From Anniella stebbinsi (Eukaryota; Chordata; Lepidosauria; Squamata; Anniellidae): a stretch of 64,000 nucleotides of DNA. A program made the position numbers and the translations under genes. The stretch is from NCBI GenBank assembly GCA_029215795.1, contig JARDYH010000004.1, positions 200,990,017 to 201,054,016 on the forward strand. The letters are read 5' to 3'. Under the pieces are notes generated by a model, which was not told the origin of the DNA, did not search any database, and saw only the letters and a list, made by a program, of their open reading frames with translations. Below are positions 1-12,900 of the stretch, piece by piece; position 1 is the stretch's first letter, and each line of letters starts with the position of its first letter.

Positions 1-240
1 TAGACAAGCCGGTTCCACTTTCTATAAACAACTTCCAATCAATGCGATTGGAAGTTGTCGCGTGGCATGCAAAACCATACACTTTCGGTTGTTTGTGGGT
101 TAAATAACCTGAATCTACACTTTATTCTTAGGTTAACTTTATATTGTTTAACTCACAAACAACCCAAAGTGTCTGAGTTTGCATGTCACACAACAGTCAG
201 TAATCAGAAGTTGCTTATACAATGGAAGCAGCTTGCACAC
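1..240. repeat. Fold-back element (imperfect palindrome), cut by window start
   Basis: The two halves are approximate reverse complements, with a centre near 122. For example ggttgtttgtgggttaaat (left) pairs with gtttaactcacaaacaaccc (right), and tataaacaacttcc pairs with agaagttgcttata. A smaller perfect 12-bp hairpin sits inside the left half at 29-57. Such whole-length palindromes are typical of MITEs. It encodes nothing convincing. Confidence 0.65.
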
Positions 241-244
241 AATT

Positions 245-648
245 GACTCATTGGCTCAGTTCAGACAACACATTTCTCTATGGTGGTTTTAGAACACCAC
301 TGTGGAGTTTTTACACCAGCGTTGAGAAATGTGCTGTCTGGTGGGAAAACTCCACGCAATGGTGTTGTTTTTTAAAACACTCCACGCAGAATATCCACGC
401 TGTGCAGAGGAGAGTACCTACACAACAGTTGTGTTGTGTGCTGTGTGGAGGGCTCCGTTGAGTTTTCCGTTGTATTGAGTTGATTTTTCCCACTGGCTAC
501 AGAGTTCCCTGGCAGGAGCGGTGAAAGGAGGGAGTGCCACTGGTGGAGTTAGAACATGTTGTGTGGGGAATACCTCCTAAAACTCAACCATTGAGTGGAG
601 TTTTCACGTTGCGTTGACTATACATTGTCTGTACTAAGCCACTGAATA
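245..648. mobile_element. Short non-autonomous DNA transposon with ~25-bp terminal inverted repeats
   Basis: The left end ctcattggctcagttcagac matches the reverse complement of the right end near 620-648 (gtctgtactaagccactgaa). Internal gtggagttttt motifs also recur in inverted form. A related end lies at 3524, so this is a dispersed family. The end sequence resembles hAT-type MITEs, but the superfamily is inference. Confidence 0.6.
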
Positions 649-722
649 CAATCGAACTTACTCCTAGGTAAGTATGCATAGGAGTGCAGCCTAAATATAC
701 TTCTCTTTTTTGTGCTTTTTAG

Positions 723-979
723 GACTGTCAAAGGAGTATCTTATAGTAACAGAATAAAGAACCAAAAATTTAAATCACCAGCCTTAAACCCAAATATTGT
801 AGATTCTGGAGTCCTGAGTCAAGAAACAATGATAAATCTGGCAAATAAGATGATTCAGACATTTCAGCTGAATAAGGATCAGGCTAAGGCGCTGTTTCAG
901 ATAGGTGCTATGATGACATCAGAAGAAATTGATACAGAAATAGGAAAACAGAAAGCCCTTCCTATAACAGTAATACATG
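723..979 (+). CDS. ZGRF1: ZGRF1 exon: Q-motif region up to Walker A
   Basis: A TTTTTAG acceptor ends at 722 and a GTAAAT donor begins at 980. The first base completes a codon begun upstream. The exon encodes FQLNKDQAKAL, the usual helicase entry motif, and ends within the first glycine codon of the Walker A loop (HG). The reading frame runs on into the intron only as far as a stop near 1081. Confidence 0.9.
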
Positions 980-3900
980 GTAAATTATTGTATATGAACT
1001 TAAATTCTTTGCTTCTGAAGTTTTTCCTTTTTTTCTGCTCATCTCCTTTTTTCCTAAGAAACTTTTTCTTTGATTCTCTTTAGTGCCATCCTATTTCTCT
1101 TTTATTTATATCTAAAGTTCTTTGACATTTTGTATAACAAGAATCACCACTAGTCTTGTGATAGGAAGATGCTGTATCCTCCTTAATTTAAGTTGTCTGT
1201 TCTCCATCAGTACATACAATTTTAATTAGAATAATCTAAAGGGTGTGTGTGTGTCATTTATATAGAAAGGACAACATAATACTTTCTGCTTTACTTGCTT
1301 TTTAGTTAAATATTTATACTAAACATTTATAGTATAAACCTACTTAAAGGACAGAAAATAGGGTTACAAAGGGCTACAAATTACCTTCAGGCATTTCATA
1401 TGTAATGTACAATTAATAAAAGGGAATGTGGGTTTGTCTGTCTGTCACTGCCATAGTTCCAAGACCATGAAACCTAGATACTTGTAGCTTGGCATGCATA
1501 CTAAGGGGACCTTAGAGGTATGCACACCTGAGTTAATTTGTTTTTAAAACACATTATTTAATTTTAATTAATTAAAATGTGTCCATGTGGTTGAAGCCTG
1601 CTGTACATCTTCAGCGACTGGGAGAGCAGACTATCTTAACCAGTGCATACTTTTGTAGTCAATTAAATTTGAAGCCAGGGGAAAATAATAGGCTGAGGGA
1701 CACGATTATACACCTGCCCACTACTGTGAGGCCCCCTTTCAGGGGAATGGAGGGGAAAGGCCCCTCTCTTAAGGGGTTACAGGGGTGCATCTGATAGGAA
1801 CCAAACCTAGGGGTGCAAGCTGTATGGCTTCACTCAATCACCTGTGTAAGTTTGCTTGCAGCTTTTGCTGTATCAGGGTAAAGGCTATTCTCACCCAGGA
1901 GAAGCTGGGTCTGTTTGCTAGTTTTCAATAAATGTACTAACTAGAATCCTTCTCTATTCCTATACATTTTGGTCAATTTGGTTATTTCAGCAATATAACA
2001 TCCCTTCAGCTTACGTAGTTCATTTTTTCACCCAAGCCAAGAGATAGATCCAAGTTATAGCCAGCCTTTATGTTTTCTGAAATGGGAGTTAGCCATTCTA
2101 GATGTAATCTGGTACATTCAACATATACTAGTGACCAATTCATTCAGGCTGCAGTCTCTGTCTTGAGCTGAGTCTAAGTTGCAGACCTCCTGATGACAAC
2201 ATCTGGCCTGATTTTTGTGCTTTTTTGTCATGATGTGCACACATGTTTTATACCACTTTGCCCGATGAAGAATTTTGGAGAACTCGAACGTTTGCCCACT
2301 CTTTCGTGGCATTTTGGTTGGTCCTAATAAAGTTGTGACAAGCTGTGATTGAGCAAAAGCAAAAGTGAAAGCTTTCTACCTCCTCATTGTGGCTATGACA
2401 GAAGACAAGAGGGGTTGGGAGAAGTGCACAACCCAAGATTTGCCTAGGCTCATTCACATCATGCTAAATTATATACTAAACACAGCCATTAAGTTAACTA
2501 TAAACTTTCATCTTCCATTTACATAGCAGCAAATAAAAGCTACAGGATGTACTGGGAGAGCAAAACCAGTGATGCATATGAAAAGTCATAGTATTGTTTG
2601 CCAGAATGTTTTAATTTTAAGATTGTGCTACCAAACACATATAAACTTGTTATACTAGCAAATGTGCTAGAGGTTGCTTATGTTAGCGCAATATCATTTA
2701 CATTAGCAGTAGTGTCGAATAGAAAACTGCCCATTGGGCAGTATTCTATCATGCCAATGCACCAGCTAGAGCGATCACTGGTGCAATGGGGATTTTGCAA
2801 GTTTACAAGCAACCCTAAACAAGTGGAAAAGGTTATTTCTGAAATGGGGCAGTTCGGTGGAATTCGCAGAAGGGAGCTCCATTAACCTGTCCTGATCTGG
2901 AAACCAGTGTTTCTGCTCATTTCTAGGGTTAATTTTAGAACCGCAAAATCACTATTGCGTAAGCAGTTGCCCCTGCAGGTGGCAAAGAAACAGCAAGAGT
3001 GCAGAGCAGTATAGGATACTGCTCAGTATATCTGATGTCATTATAGCCATAAATGCCTGGTATAATTTCAAATGAAACCACTGCTTTAAGAAATCAGTGC
3101 ACAGTAAGTTTGTCTGATTATATTAATAATATATAATACTTATTTGTTGATCCCAATATACAGGTGTGTTTGGATCTGGAAAAAGTTATTTGTTGGCCAT
3201 TGTTATCTTATACCTAGTACAGATCTTTAAAACCAGTAAAACAATTAATGGCAAAAGGTCAGTGCCATGGAAAGTACTAATCTCTTCTTCTACAAATGTT
3301 GCTGTAGACAGAGTACTGCTATGGTAAGTAAGTTCTAAAACATTTATGTATAGACCGTTCTGTGCTTCATTTTTCTCTGTATTACCTTAACATACTTCCA
3401 TTGTTAAATCTTGATATCCCCTTACTTCTATAAAATAGCCTAATGCAGCTTACCTTCTGCTTTCCTTGTTCTGATTTCCAACCTAAAACACTATCTGGGA
3501 AATCTAGAACGCACTTTCTGAACTCATTGGCTCAGTTCGGACAACACGTTAGTAAACGGGGGATTATTTAAGCAACCATTGCTTAAATAGTCCCTTGTTG
3601 ACTAAAGTGTCGTCTGTCGGGGGGTAGAAACATGCCAGGGTTGGTTATTTGCGAGAGATAACAAACACTGTAAGTTGTAAGCGTATCTAGAAAATGAGAT
3701 ATTTCTAACTATAGAAGTTATCAAGTTGAGAAATTAGAATGTTGAAGTGGGAGCTGAGAAAAATATTGATTAAAAGAACTAATTATTGGGTAAGGGGATT
3801 CAGGGGGAGCTTCTACCAAAATCCCCCTCTGCTTACAGTTGCTTTGGAGGCAAAGGGGAATTCAGTCTCCCTTTGTCCAGGAAGCAGTAATTGGGGAGAG

Positions 3901-6900
3901 AGACTTCCCACCTCCCTGTAGTCACTTCAGAGTGGAAGGGCTGGATCAGCTTCCCTTTATCTCTCCCAGGATTGGAGCTCCATCACACCAGCGATTTAAT
4001 GCACTCTCACCATGCCTGGTGTGCAGGTTTGCAGCACGGTACTCACATGACACCGTGCCTGTCCTGCTGACACCCTGCCTCTTCCCCAGCCTTTCGTAGA
4101 ACGTTAAAAGTCTGGATTATTCTCCCTAAACTCATTGAATGCGCCCTAAGTCTCCGTGTAGTTTTAAAGGAACTGGGGGCTTGAATGGATTGCATCAGGT
4201 CCTGGCAGGGAAAAACAATCTCTCCCAACAGCCAGCTCCAAGCCTCAGTATAAAACCCAAACCTTGCATCCCAGGCTTGGAAACCTTTTTTAAAATCATA
4301 CAATGCCTGAATCTCTGCAGAGACAGGATTGTACTCCCTCGATGCTCTCGAAGAGCCAGACTAAAGGGTCGTTCCATTTTTGCCCAGCAGAAAGGTGGTC
4401 TGGCTGAAGTACTCATCTGACAGGACCTGACTGGAGGGAGAAAGAGAAGGGGAGGGTGGAGTGGAGCTTAAGAGCTAAGGAGCGTAGGAGCGAAAGAGCA
4501 GTTATTCAGGTGAAAGGGATCATAAACTTGACGTGCTTCTGCCTCAGAGGTAAAATAACACGGAGGTAAACCAAGCCGGGGGAGGGGGGGATTAGGTGTG
4601 ATGAAGGTTTTGGTATAGACTTCGCATCCCAGTTTGGCATCTTCACAGTATGCATATGAACATTCCAGCTTGAAAATAGATAAGTTTAAAAAAAATGTGG
4701 AAAGATCAGATCAAAATAAAATGGCAAAAATTCTCTTTCATCTCAATTCGTGTCTTGTTGCTTTTCCTCACCCCACCCCCACCCTACTCTCAGCCTTCTA
4801 GATCTTGGATTTGAAGAATTTATTAGAGTGGGAAGTATTAGAAAAATTGCTAAGCCAGTTCTTCCTTACAGGTAATGTGAAATCTTTAGCTAACCAGGCA
4901 GGTCACTGTTATTAAACAGAATATTTTACCTATGATATATTGTGACTCAACCTGGATAGTGTGGTGGCCCAAATTGTTCCTCCACGAAAGATCTGTACAA
5001 GCAGCTGTCACAATCTGTGTGGCTTTTTCAAGCCATCATGATTGCTCAAATCATAGGGAACAAGGTATAGGCTCCACATGGAGGTGCTGGTTTATACAAC
5101 CATGCAGTCTTCACCAGTAGCCCCTATATACTCTTTCAGGTGGCCATGTGGGGCTCCCAAGACTATTCTTTATATTTAAGATTAGGATATTCCATACATG
5201 CCCGCCTGTGTACTACATTCCCCATCCTCTGATGTTAGGTAGGTGGGCAATTTGAAGACAGGACTTTTTTGGTAGTGGCATTTGTTGAAGGATTTAAGCC
5301 ATCTTGCATGTCTTTTTTGTGACAAAGTGGGGGGGGGGATTCTCAGGCCGTTACATCTGCTGAAGTAGCTTTTATCTATCATTTTACATATTTCTGCTGT
5401 TTTATCATCCTGTTGTTTTTTGCTTTGTTGATTGTTCCAATTTTTATTAGCCACTGTAGAAACAACTGCTGATAGGGAGGGCTGTACATTTACAAATAAA
5501 TACATCAGATATTGCTGGACTGTATCACCGCAATATATTTGAATGCCCCTTCATATAAAAAGTTCCTATAAGAAAGTAGGTTCTAACCTAGCTAGGTTGA
5601 TATGCTAGATTTGGATGCACAGGGAGTTTTTTTGCATGACATGCGTTCAGTCAATCACTTTTATATGTTTTGACACATAAAACACATGATGTGCTGTGCT
5701 ATGCTGTCTTCTTGGGAAACCTAGATTTTAGCATTTCAACATCAGCCTAAAAAAGAAGCAGAAGGGTCTTTTGTACAGATGTATCTTAACACAACTGCAC
5801 TGGTTTTTATTCAACATTATTCTCTATTACTGCACAATATGTTTAAAGCTTGCATGCTGGCTCAGGAACAGAAAATGAGCAACTGAAAGAATTGCTTGCC
5901 CTGATGAAAGAGGATTTAACCCCAGCAGAAAAAATCTATGTAAGAAAGACCATTGAGCACCATAAGCTGGGTACCAATAAAGCTCTCCTGCAACAGGTAC
6001 TGACAAAGTGAAAAAGAATATTTGATAAATATAGTAGGATTATTGTGCATTGATGGTGACATTTTTCACAAAATAACCCTTGCTATAAAAATAATTAGTA
6101 GGGACATCTATTTAGAAATAGGTCTCATATGTTAATGTTGTAACTATAATCTTGATATGTCTTCTTCAGTGGTGCAAGTGGGTAAAATGGACAGGTATGA
6201 AATACTGGTGAAGCATTCTGGGAATTTTGAAGGTAATTTCATCCACATTTATAACTGAACTTAGAGTTAAAAAAAATTAAAATAAAACAGTTGGAAATTT
6301 TTTTGCAAGGCACTTGATCCATTTTTATCACTGATCTCTCTTGGGGGTGAAAATCAGAACCAATTTTTATAAGAACTGAATATGTGCTACTGTGAAGAGT
6401 TAAGTCAGCATCCAATGAAGTCATTGTGCTAACGCAAATTATGTTGCGTTAGTGTAATGGGCTAGAACTGCAATGTCAGTAGCACCATGTTGCATAGTGG
6501 GTTTTCCAGGGAATCCTGTTAACAAGGTACTACTATTGCCATTGCACTAGAGGATCCTTGTGCTGCCCTTAGTTTTCCTTCTCCCATTACTAAGATTAAA
6601 TTCCTCCTGAAATTGCATGCTTACAGCTTAATCATTTTGCATGTTTACTTGGGAGTGGATTTCAGTGTGTCCAGTGGGACTTATTCCTCGATAAGTAGGA
6701 ATAAGGGAAGAGACCATAGCTCAGAGGTAGAGCATATGCTTTGCATGAAGAAGGTCCCAGATAAAGTCTTAGAAGACTTCAGAAAAGAAAGCTGTATTGG
6801 AAACAGAATTTGTTTTTAAACGTGTATGTTAGCAGCACTGTGAAAAGTCAAGAATCATTTGAAAAACCAAGACTCATTCCAAACTGAGAACATATCTAGA

Positions 6901-9900
6901 AGGTTCAATTCTAACAGAATCTGTGACATGTGAGAATAAATTGTTTTTTTAGAATTATGAATTTTGACTGTACAGCTGTGTTTATAAGGAGGTTACCTAA
7001 GTGATTTAAATATGTTTTATTTTCCCCTAATTACATAGGTGAGAGTAGTGGGAGCTACCTGTGCTGCCTGCCCATTCCCTTGCATGAAAAATCATAAATT
7101 TCCTATAGTGATTCTGGATGAGTGCAGTCAGATGACAGAACCTGCCTCTCTCCTTCCTATTGCAAGGTATAACTTCTGTGTTGCAACTAACCTATTGCTG
7201 AATTGCTTATTCTGTGATCATATTGATTGTTGGTTATTATGTTATGGCACTTATAAATAAATGATAACGATAATGGTTTTGTTATGCTGTAAGCAGCTCT
7301 GAGTTTGCAAACAGAAGAGCAGCACTGAAATAGATGATGATGATGATCATCATCATAATCTTAATTCAATGATTAGCCTTGTAAATGAATTAACAAAGTA
7401 AATCCTTTTTATTTACTTTTCTCATCTCTTATCCGAGTGATAATAGGGTGGGATACAAATGTTTTAATATAGTGAGAAATAAATATTTGGGATATATATA
7501 TATATATGCACATATAGGAGTATTTTTGTTTTTCATTTTTTAAAAAATCTTGTAAACTACCCCAGAATCAATTTTGATGAAAGGCAGTATGTGAAAGAAA
7601 AAGGAACCAACTCTTCTTCTTTGTGGTATCTCTATGGTCACATAGATGGGAACTCTGCCTGCACAGAGTAGCATTTTATTTATTTATTTAAAACATTTCT
7701 TGGATGCCTTCCAGGGCAGAGAGGCCCTCACAAGGCAGCTTACAACAATAAAATATATAAAATATTAAAAGCAATTTTGGAAAACCTCTAGAACGTATAG
7801 CCCAAGAATGAGGAATGGGGGCCCTACGGATGTTATCAGATGGCAATTCTTAACATCTCTTAACATTGGCTATTCTGACTAGGGCTGATGTGAGTTGAAG
7901 TCCAACGATATCTACAGAGCCACCCATTCCCAAACTCTGCTGTAGCCCCTTCCGCTGAGCAGGAAACCCCCGTGCAACCCTGCATATCTCAGGAGCGTAG
8001 CCAAGTTTCTTTTCAACCATTGCTTGAACAACGTGGTAAGGAACTTTCTCCAGAGCTCCAGTCAATTTCTCTTCATAACTACAGCTTGAAAAATATTTTA
8101 ACTCAAAATTCATTGGAGAGTTGCTTTTTTCTCATTTTTTCCTTACCTTTCTCATAATTATAAAGGAAAGAAAACAAGCTAGCTTACCTCAGTTTCCTTC
8201 TCTTTTACCTTCTTTCAATGCCATTCTTTGCCCACACTGCTTAAGGCTTTACAGCCAAACATTTAAACATGAGGTTTTAGGTGCTGTGCCTCTCTGGGTG
8301 TGGGTATTAAATGGCTTTGAGTCTCTGTCTCCACCAATCTGTTGCCTCTGTTTCCAAGTGTATGGACTCAGACCATCCAGAACCTCATATAAAGCTTCCT
8401 TTGGTATGGTTTTCAGGTGTGTGTCTTGTTTTCATCAGCCCTGGTTGCTGCTCTGGTCTTGACTATGACTCATTGACTATCCAGTGCTAAGGGCTGTTTG
8501 TTTCTGCTTGTAGACCATCGGGCCATGAGCATCCAGTTCTCTCAGGTTTGCGAATTACAAGTTCTTGTTACAATACCGAGTAATGCTAGCACTGTGGAAT
8601 TCTAAGGAGCCATGGAACTGAAACTAAGTTTTATTGTATCTCTGTAAATGCCTGTATCCATTATACACTTACTACAACAGCCTCAGACAACTCTAGCTTT
8701 GGTACCTGGAGTACTTCTCGGAACCAAGTTCCAGCCTCTACACTTGTTAGCAGAGTTCTACAGAGCTGAGAAAATCAGTCAGCCTTCCACACAGCAGATC
8801 TGTATTTTTTAAACCCTTCACAGCACCAACAGATTGCAAGCTGCCTTACACAGCATAACAAGCAGAAAATGTACAAGAAGTTAGAGAGGAAGATGTTTAG
8901 ATCACAGTGATCTAAGTGTGTCCATGCAGAATTTGAATTGTTGCCATTTTGAATATTTTTGTCACTCATAAGAAGAGGGCCTAGAACAGAGTGGCAGAGG
9001 CTGTAAAGAGCCTGTGCCTGGTAGAATATGATTTTTTTAAAAAACAGTGGCTGGATGAAGATACTTGCAACCATGAGAGCTAGTTAATGGCTAGTTAACT
9101 ACCCAAATTTAAGCATTTCAATTAATACTTAAAAGTGTCTACATTTATCTTTAATATGTCCAATTGTTTAAAAAAAATGAAAGCTTAAATCTTTTTAGTT
9201 TTGTAGCCACAGCCAGCTTTGTTATTTATATTTTGGAGATTTAGAACACAAGGGAATGAATTTCCTTGTTCACAACAGTACAGTTTAGCATAAAGTGTGA
9301 ACTGCCCTTGGAGTCTTTGACTGAAAGGTGGTATCCAATTTTTAAAATAAAAAGTAATTTAGAATGGACAAAACTGTGTTTATGTTTATAGATTTGAGTG
9401 TGAAAAGCTTATTCTGGTTGGAGATCCTAAGCAGCTATCACCCACTATTCAAGGGTCTGAAAGTGCACATGGTAATGGTTTGGAGCAAACCCTCTTTAAC
9501 CGACTCTGTTTGATGGTATGTGCTACTATTCATCCTGAAAAGCGTACTCTTTCTGTGATGTTGACATTATAATATGGAAGAACTTTGCTTTCTTAACAAT
9601 ATTTGCCCAGCTTTTTCATTTCCTGTTAATGCATACTTAAATCGAGGTTTCTTAAGAGCTAGTTACCATCTGTTACTTGCCGGATTGCTTTGGGATTTTC
9701 TTGGAAAATATACATGTGATAAATGAGATTTCTAAATTACTCAGTCATGTGGACAGTCAGTCATGTGAAAGAATCTCACAAGCAGGATTTGGGATTCCTG
9801 TCAGCATCTGCTCAAGGATCTTCCCAGAAAAATCATAGATTTCAAATCCCATTGTAATGTTATATTTAGAGCACATGTTTCCACAGGTATGTTTCTAAAT

Positions 9901-12900
9901 ACCCTCCAGTATGAGGATAAATGAGATCCCAAATCAAGCAGGAGGTTTTTTTTTAAAACAGTATCTTGATTGGTCCAGGAATACCAGCATATAATTCCAG
10001 TACAGGGATTGTGTGTGTTCCTGATTCCTTGTCTCAGATATCACCGTTGAAGTGTACATGAGACAATTATCTCTTCTTTTTGAAAAGAAAAGGTTTTTTA
10101 TCAGTCAAGGTTCCTTCCTTGGGGGACTTTGAAATATGAAGTAGCAACACACACTGATGTCCACCTCCCCGCTTCCTCCTTTGGTCTGTGTACTTCCCAG
10201 TTGAAAATAAGAGCAAAGTATTTTATGTTTTGTCTGAGTGATGTCCATTTACATCATGTGAGGCTTGTATCAACTCTTTTTCAGAGGGACCTATTTATCG
10301 GAAATCTCCCTCAGATAACAGTACTTGGGCATTTTAGAGGAAAGATGGGATATATAAATGAAAATAATAAAAATCAGAGTACTTACCACATCAAGGCTTA
10401 GAAAGTTTTGGTTACTTAAATGTATATTGTTCTTGTTTTTACTGACTTATGATACCCTCCCCCTTCCAAGTATTCCCTTAGTCTTGCCAAACTCAAAATT
10501 TCTAACCGAAGGTCTGACACAGGAGGAGTTAACCCAGTTTACTCCTTGAAACATGTAAACATATGTAACAGAACTGAGAGTTTATAGTATTGGTATGGTT
10601 TAATAACCCTTTCAATTATTTTTGCTTTCTCTTTTTCCTTACCAATTCATAGGGACATGAGCCAATATTGCTTAGAATGCAATATCGTTGTCATCCTGTT
10701 ATCTCTGCCATAGCCAGTGATCTGTTTTATGAGGGAAATCTTTTGAATGGCATTTCTGAAGTGGATCGAAGTCCTATCATAGACTGGTTACCAACACTAT
10801 GTTTTTATAATGTTGATGGTTTTGAGCAGGTATGTGTATTTTTTTAATTTTTAAACCGTTAAGATTGTCATGTTTGCTATTTGTAGAGCAGTGTTGCATT
10901 CTTTGGGAGAAGCTGGTTATAAACAAAAGTACTTCCTTAATTTGATGCCGCTTTGAGGGAAATGGTTAGCCCCAAATTACTCTGTGTGAAGTTTTTGTCT
11001 TTGTCTCCCAAAGCAGGCTAGGTAACTTCTTATGGGCTTTCTTCCATTGCATAGTTTGAATTCTGTTTCTTGTTCTCTAGATGGAGAGAGACAACAGTTT
11101 TCACAATATGGCAGAATCTTTTTTCACAGTCAAGTTAATCCAGTCTCTGATTGCCAGTGGAGCAGAGGGATCTATGATTGGGGTAATAACCCTCTATAAG
11201 TCACAAATGAGCAAGGTATGTTTTACACACCAAAACATGCTCCAGCTCAACATTTACCAGTACAGTATTACATGTAAATTTTAATTTGCTTTTTTCCAAC
11301 AGTGAGCTTTCCCTCACTATTTTTTTTTAAATCAGCCTTATTTAGAACTAACTTTTTAAAAAACTTTGTTTTATTCAATGATTGTGCAAAAAGTACAATG
11401 GGCTTATATCAACAAATACAATAAAGGTCAACTATTCAAACAAAATAAACAGAAACTGTGTTCCCATGTTTATCTGAGTTACATTAACAGTAGAATATTC
11501 TTAGAGCCCCTCCTTTAATTAGATCCCCCCAAAATGCTTTTTGGGGGTATCGGGATTTCTAGACCTCTTAACTTTGAACTGATAAATGTTGATCTGTCCA
11601 AAATGAATTGGACATTTGTTTGAGATTACCCATAGTTAAATTATGAAATCTGCTATCGCAAAATATAGTGATGGCCACCAACTTGGATAGCTCAAAGGGG
11701 ATATGATAAGTTCATCGAGGATAAGGCTACCAATGGCTATTAGTCATGTTGCCTCCTCCAATATCAGAGGCAGTATATGACCATGTTCAGATGATGTGCT
11801 AAGCCACAGTGGTTAAGCATTTTGAGCTAAACATTATGGCTTAGCGTGTCGTGTGAATCATGACTTAGTGTGTTATGTGAACCATTTCTAACCATGGTGG
11901 TTACAGAACCATGGTTTAAACATACTCACTAACCATTTGCTGCAAAAGGGTTAGCAGCCTAACCATGGCTTAGCATGTTGTCTGAACAGACCCTACCTCT
12001 TACATGGGCCTATGGCCTGATTGGAGTCCACCAGGAGAAGAGCCTTTAGAGTGGTGGCCACTTGTCTTTGGACTTCCTTGCCCCTGGAGGTCAGGCAAGC
12101 ACCAATACTGTACTGCTTCCAGCGCTTCCTGAAAATAACACTTTTCCAGGAAGCATTCCTCAACTGACCAGCTGTCGTTTTTATTGGTATTCTGTTTAAA
12201 ATTAACAGTTTTAATATGCTGTTTTAATCTTTTAATCTTTTTACTGTTTTACTGGTCCAGAATTTATTTTAGATTTATTTTAGATATGGAGTGGTATATA
12301 AATATTGGAAATAAATAAATAAATAAATACCATTTGCTGGGGAACATGAGCATGGCCATTGTGGGAACAACATACTGGGTTAGAAAGGCCATTGGTCTGA
12401 TCCATCATGGCTCTTCTGATGTTCGTACAGTCCTAATCCAAAGAAGCAGTACTTTCTCTCATGGTTCATCAATAGCAGAAAAGTAATACTTTAGTAGATG
12501 AGTCTGTCTCAATTTTGAATTTATTATTTCTCCCTAGTAGAAAGGTCCCGGTAATACAAATACGAGTAGCTAGTTATAAGGAACCTCAATAAATGTTTCT
12601 GTTTTTCAAGTCTGTCTGCTGAGAACAAGTTCAAAATTGTAGATATTTTAATGCAGGGTTCCCCAACATTGGTGCCCATGGAACCCACAGCACCTGCGAA
12701 GCAGTCCCTAAAAGTGGGCCTCTGCTTTTCCCCCCACAGCACCCAATTTTTTTAAATTTATTTTTCTGTGGTTTTTTTATATACGTATGTGGATTTGTAT
12801 GTAATAATAGAACTTCCTAGAAATTATACATAGGTTTCATCAAAAGCAGAGCAAATATCCAAAGAAATATCCATTTGAAGGTTGCATCTATATGTCACCC

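Larger units (their letters stand above)
11670..12430 (+). repeat. CR1-type LINE 3' end split by nested insertions
   Basis: The left part (to about 11781) reads gataaggctaccaatggcta ... tatcagaggcagtatatg. The right part (about 12328-12430) resumes with ccatttgctggggaacatga and ends catggctcttctgatgttcg. An uninterrupted relative is at 28960-29275. Between the parts sit a palindromic MITE (11782-11990) and another retroelement end with an AAAT tail (about 11995-12327). Order of events is therefore CR1 first, then the others. Confidence 0.65.

Noticed and set aside
6715..6775. Possible tRNA gene
   Set aside because: The A box is good, but the B box and acceptor stem are missing. It fits a SINE remnant.
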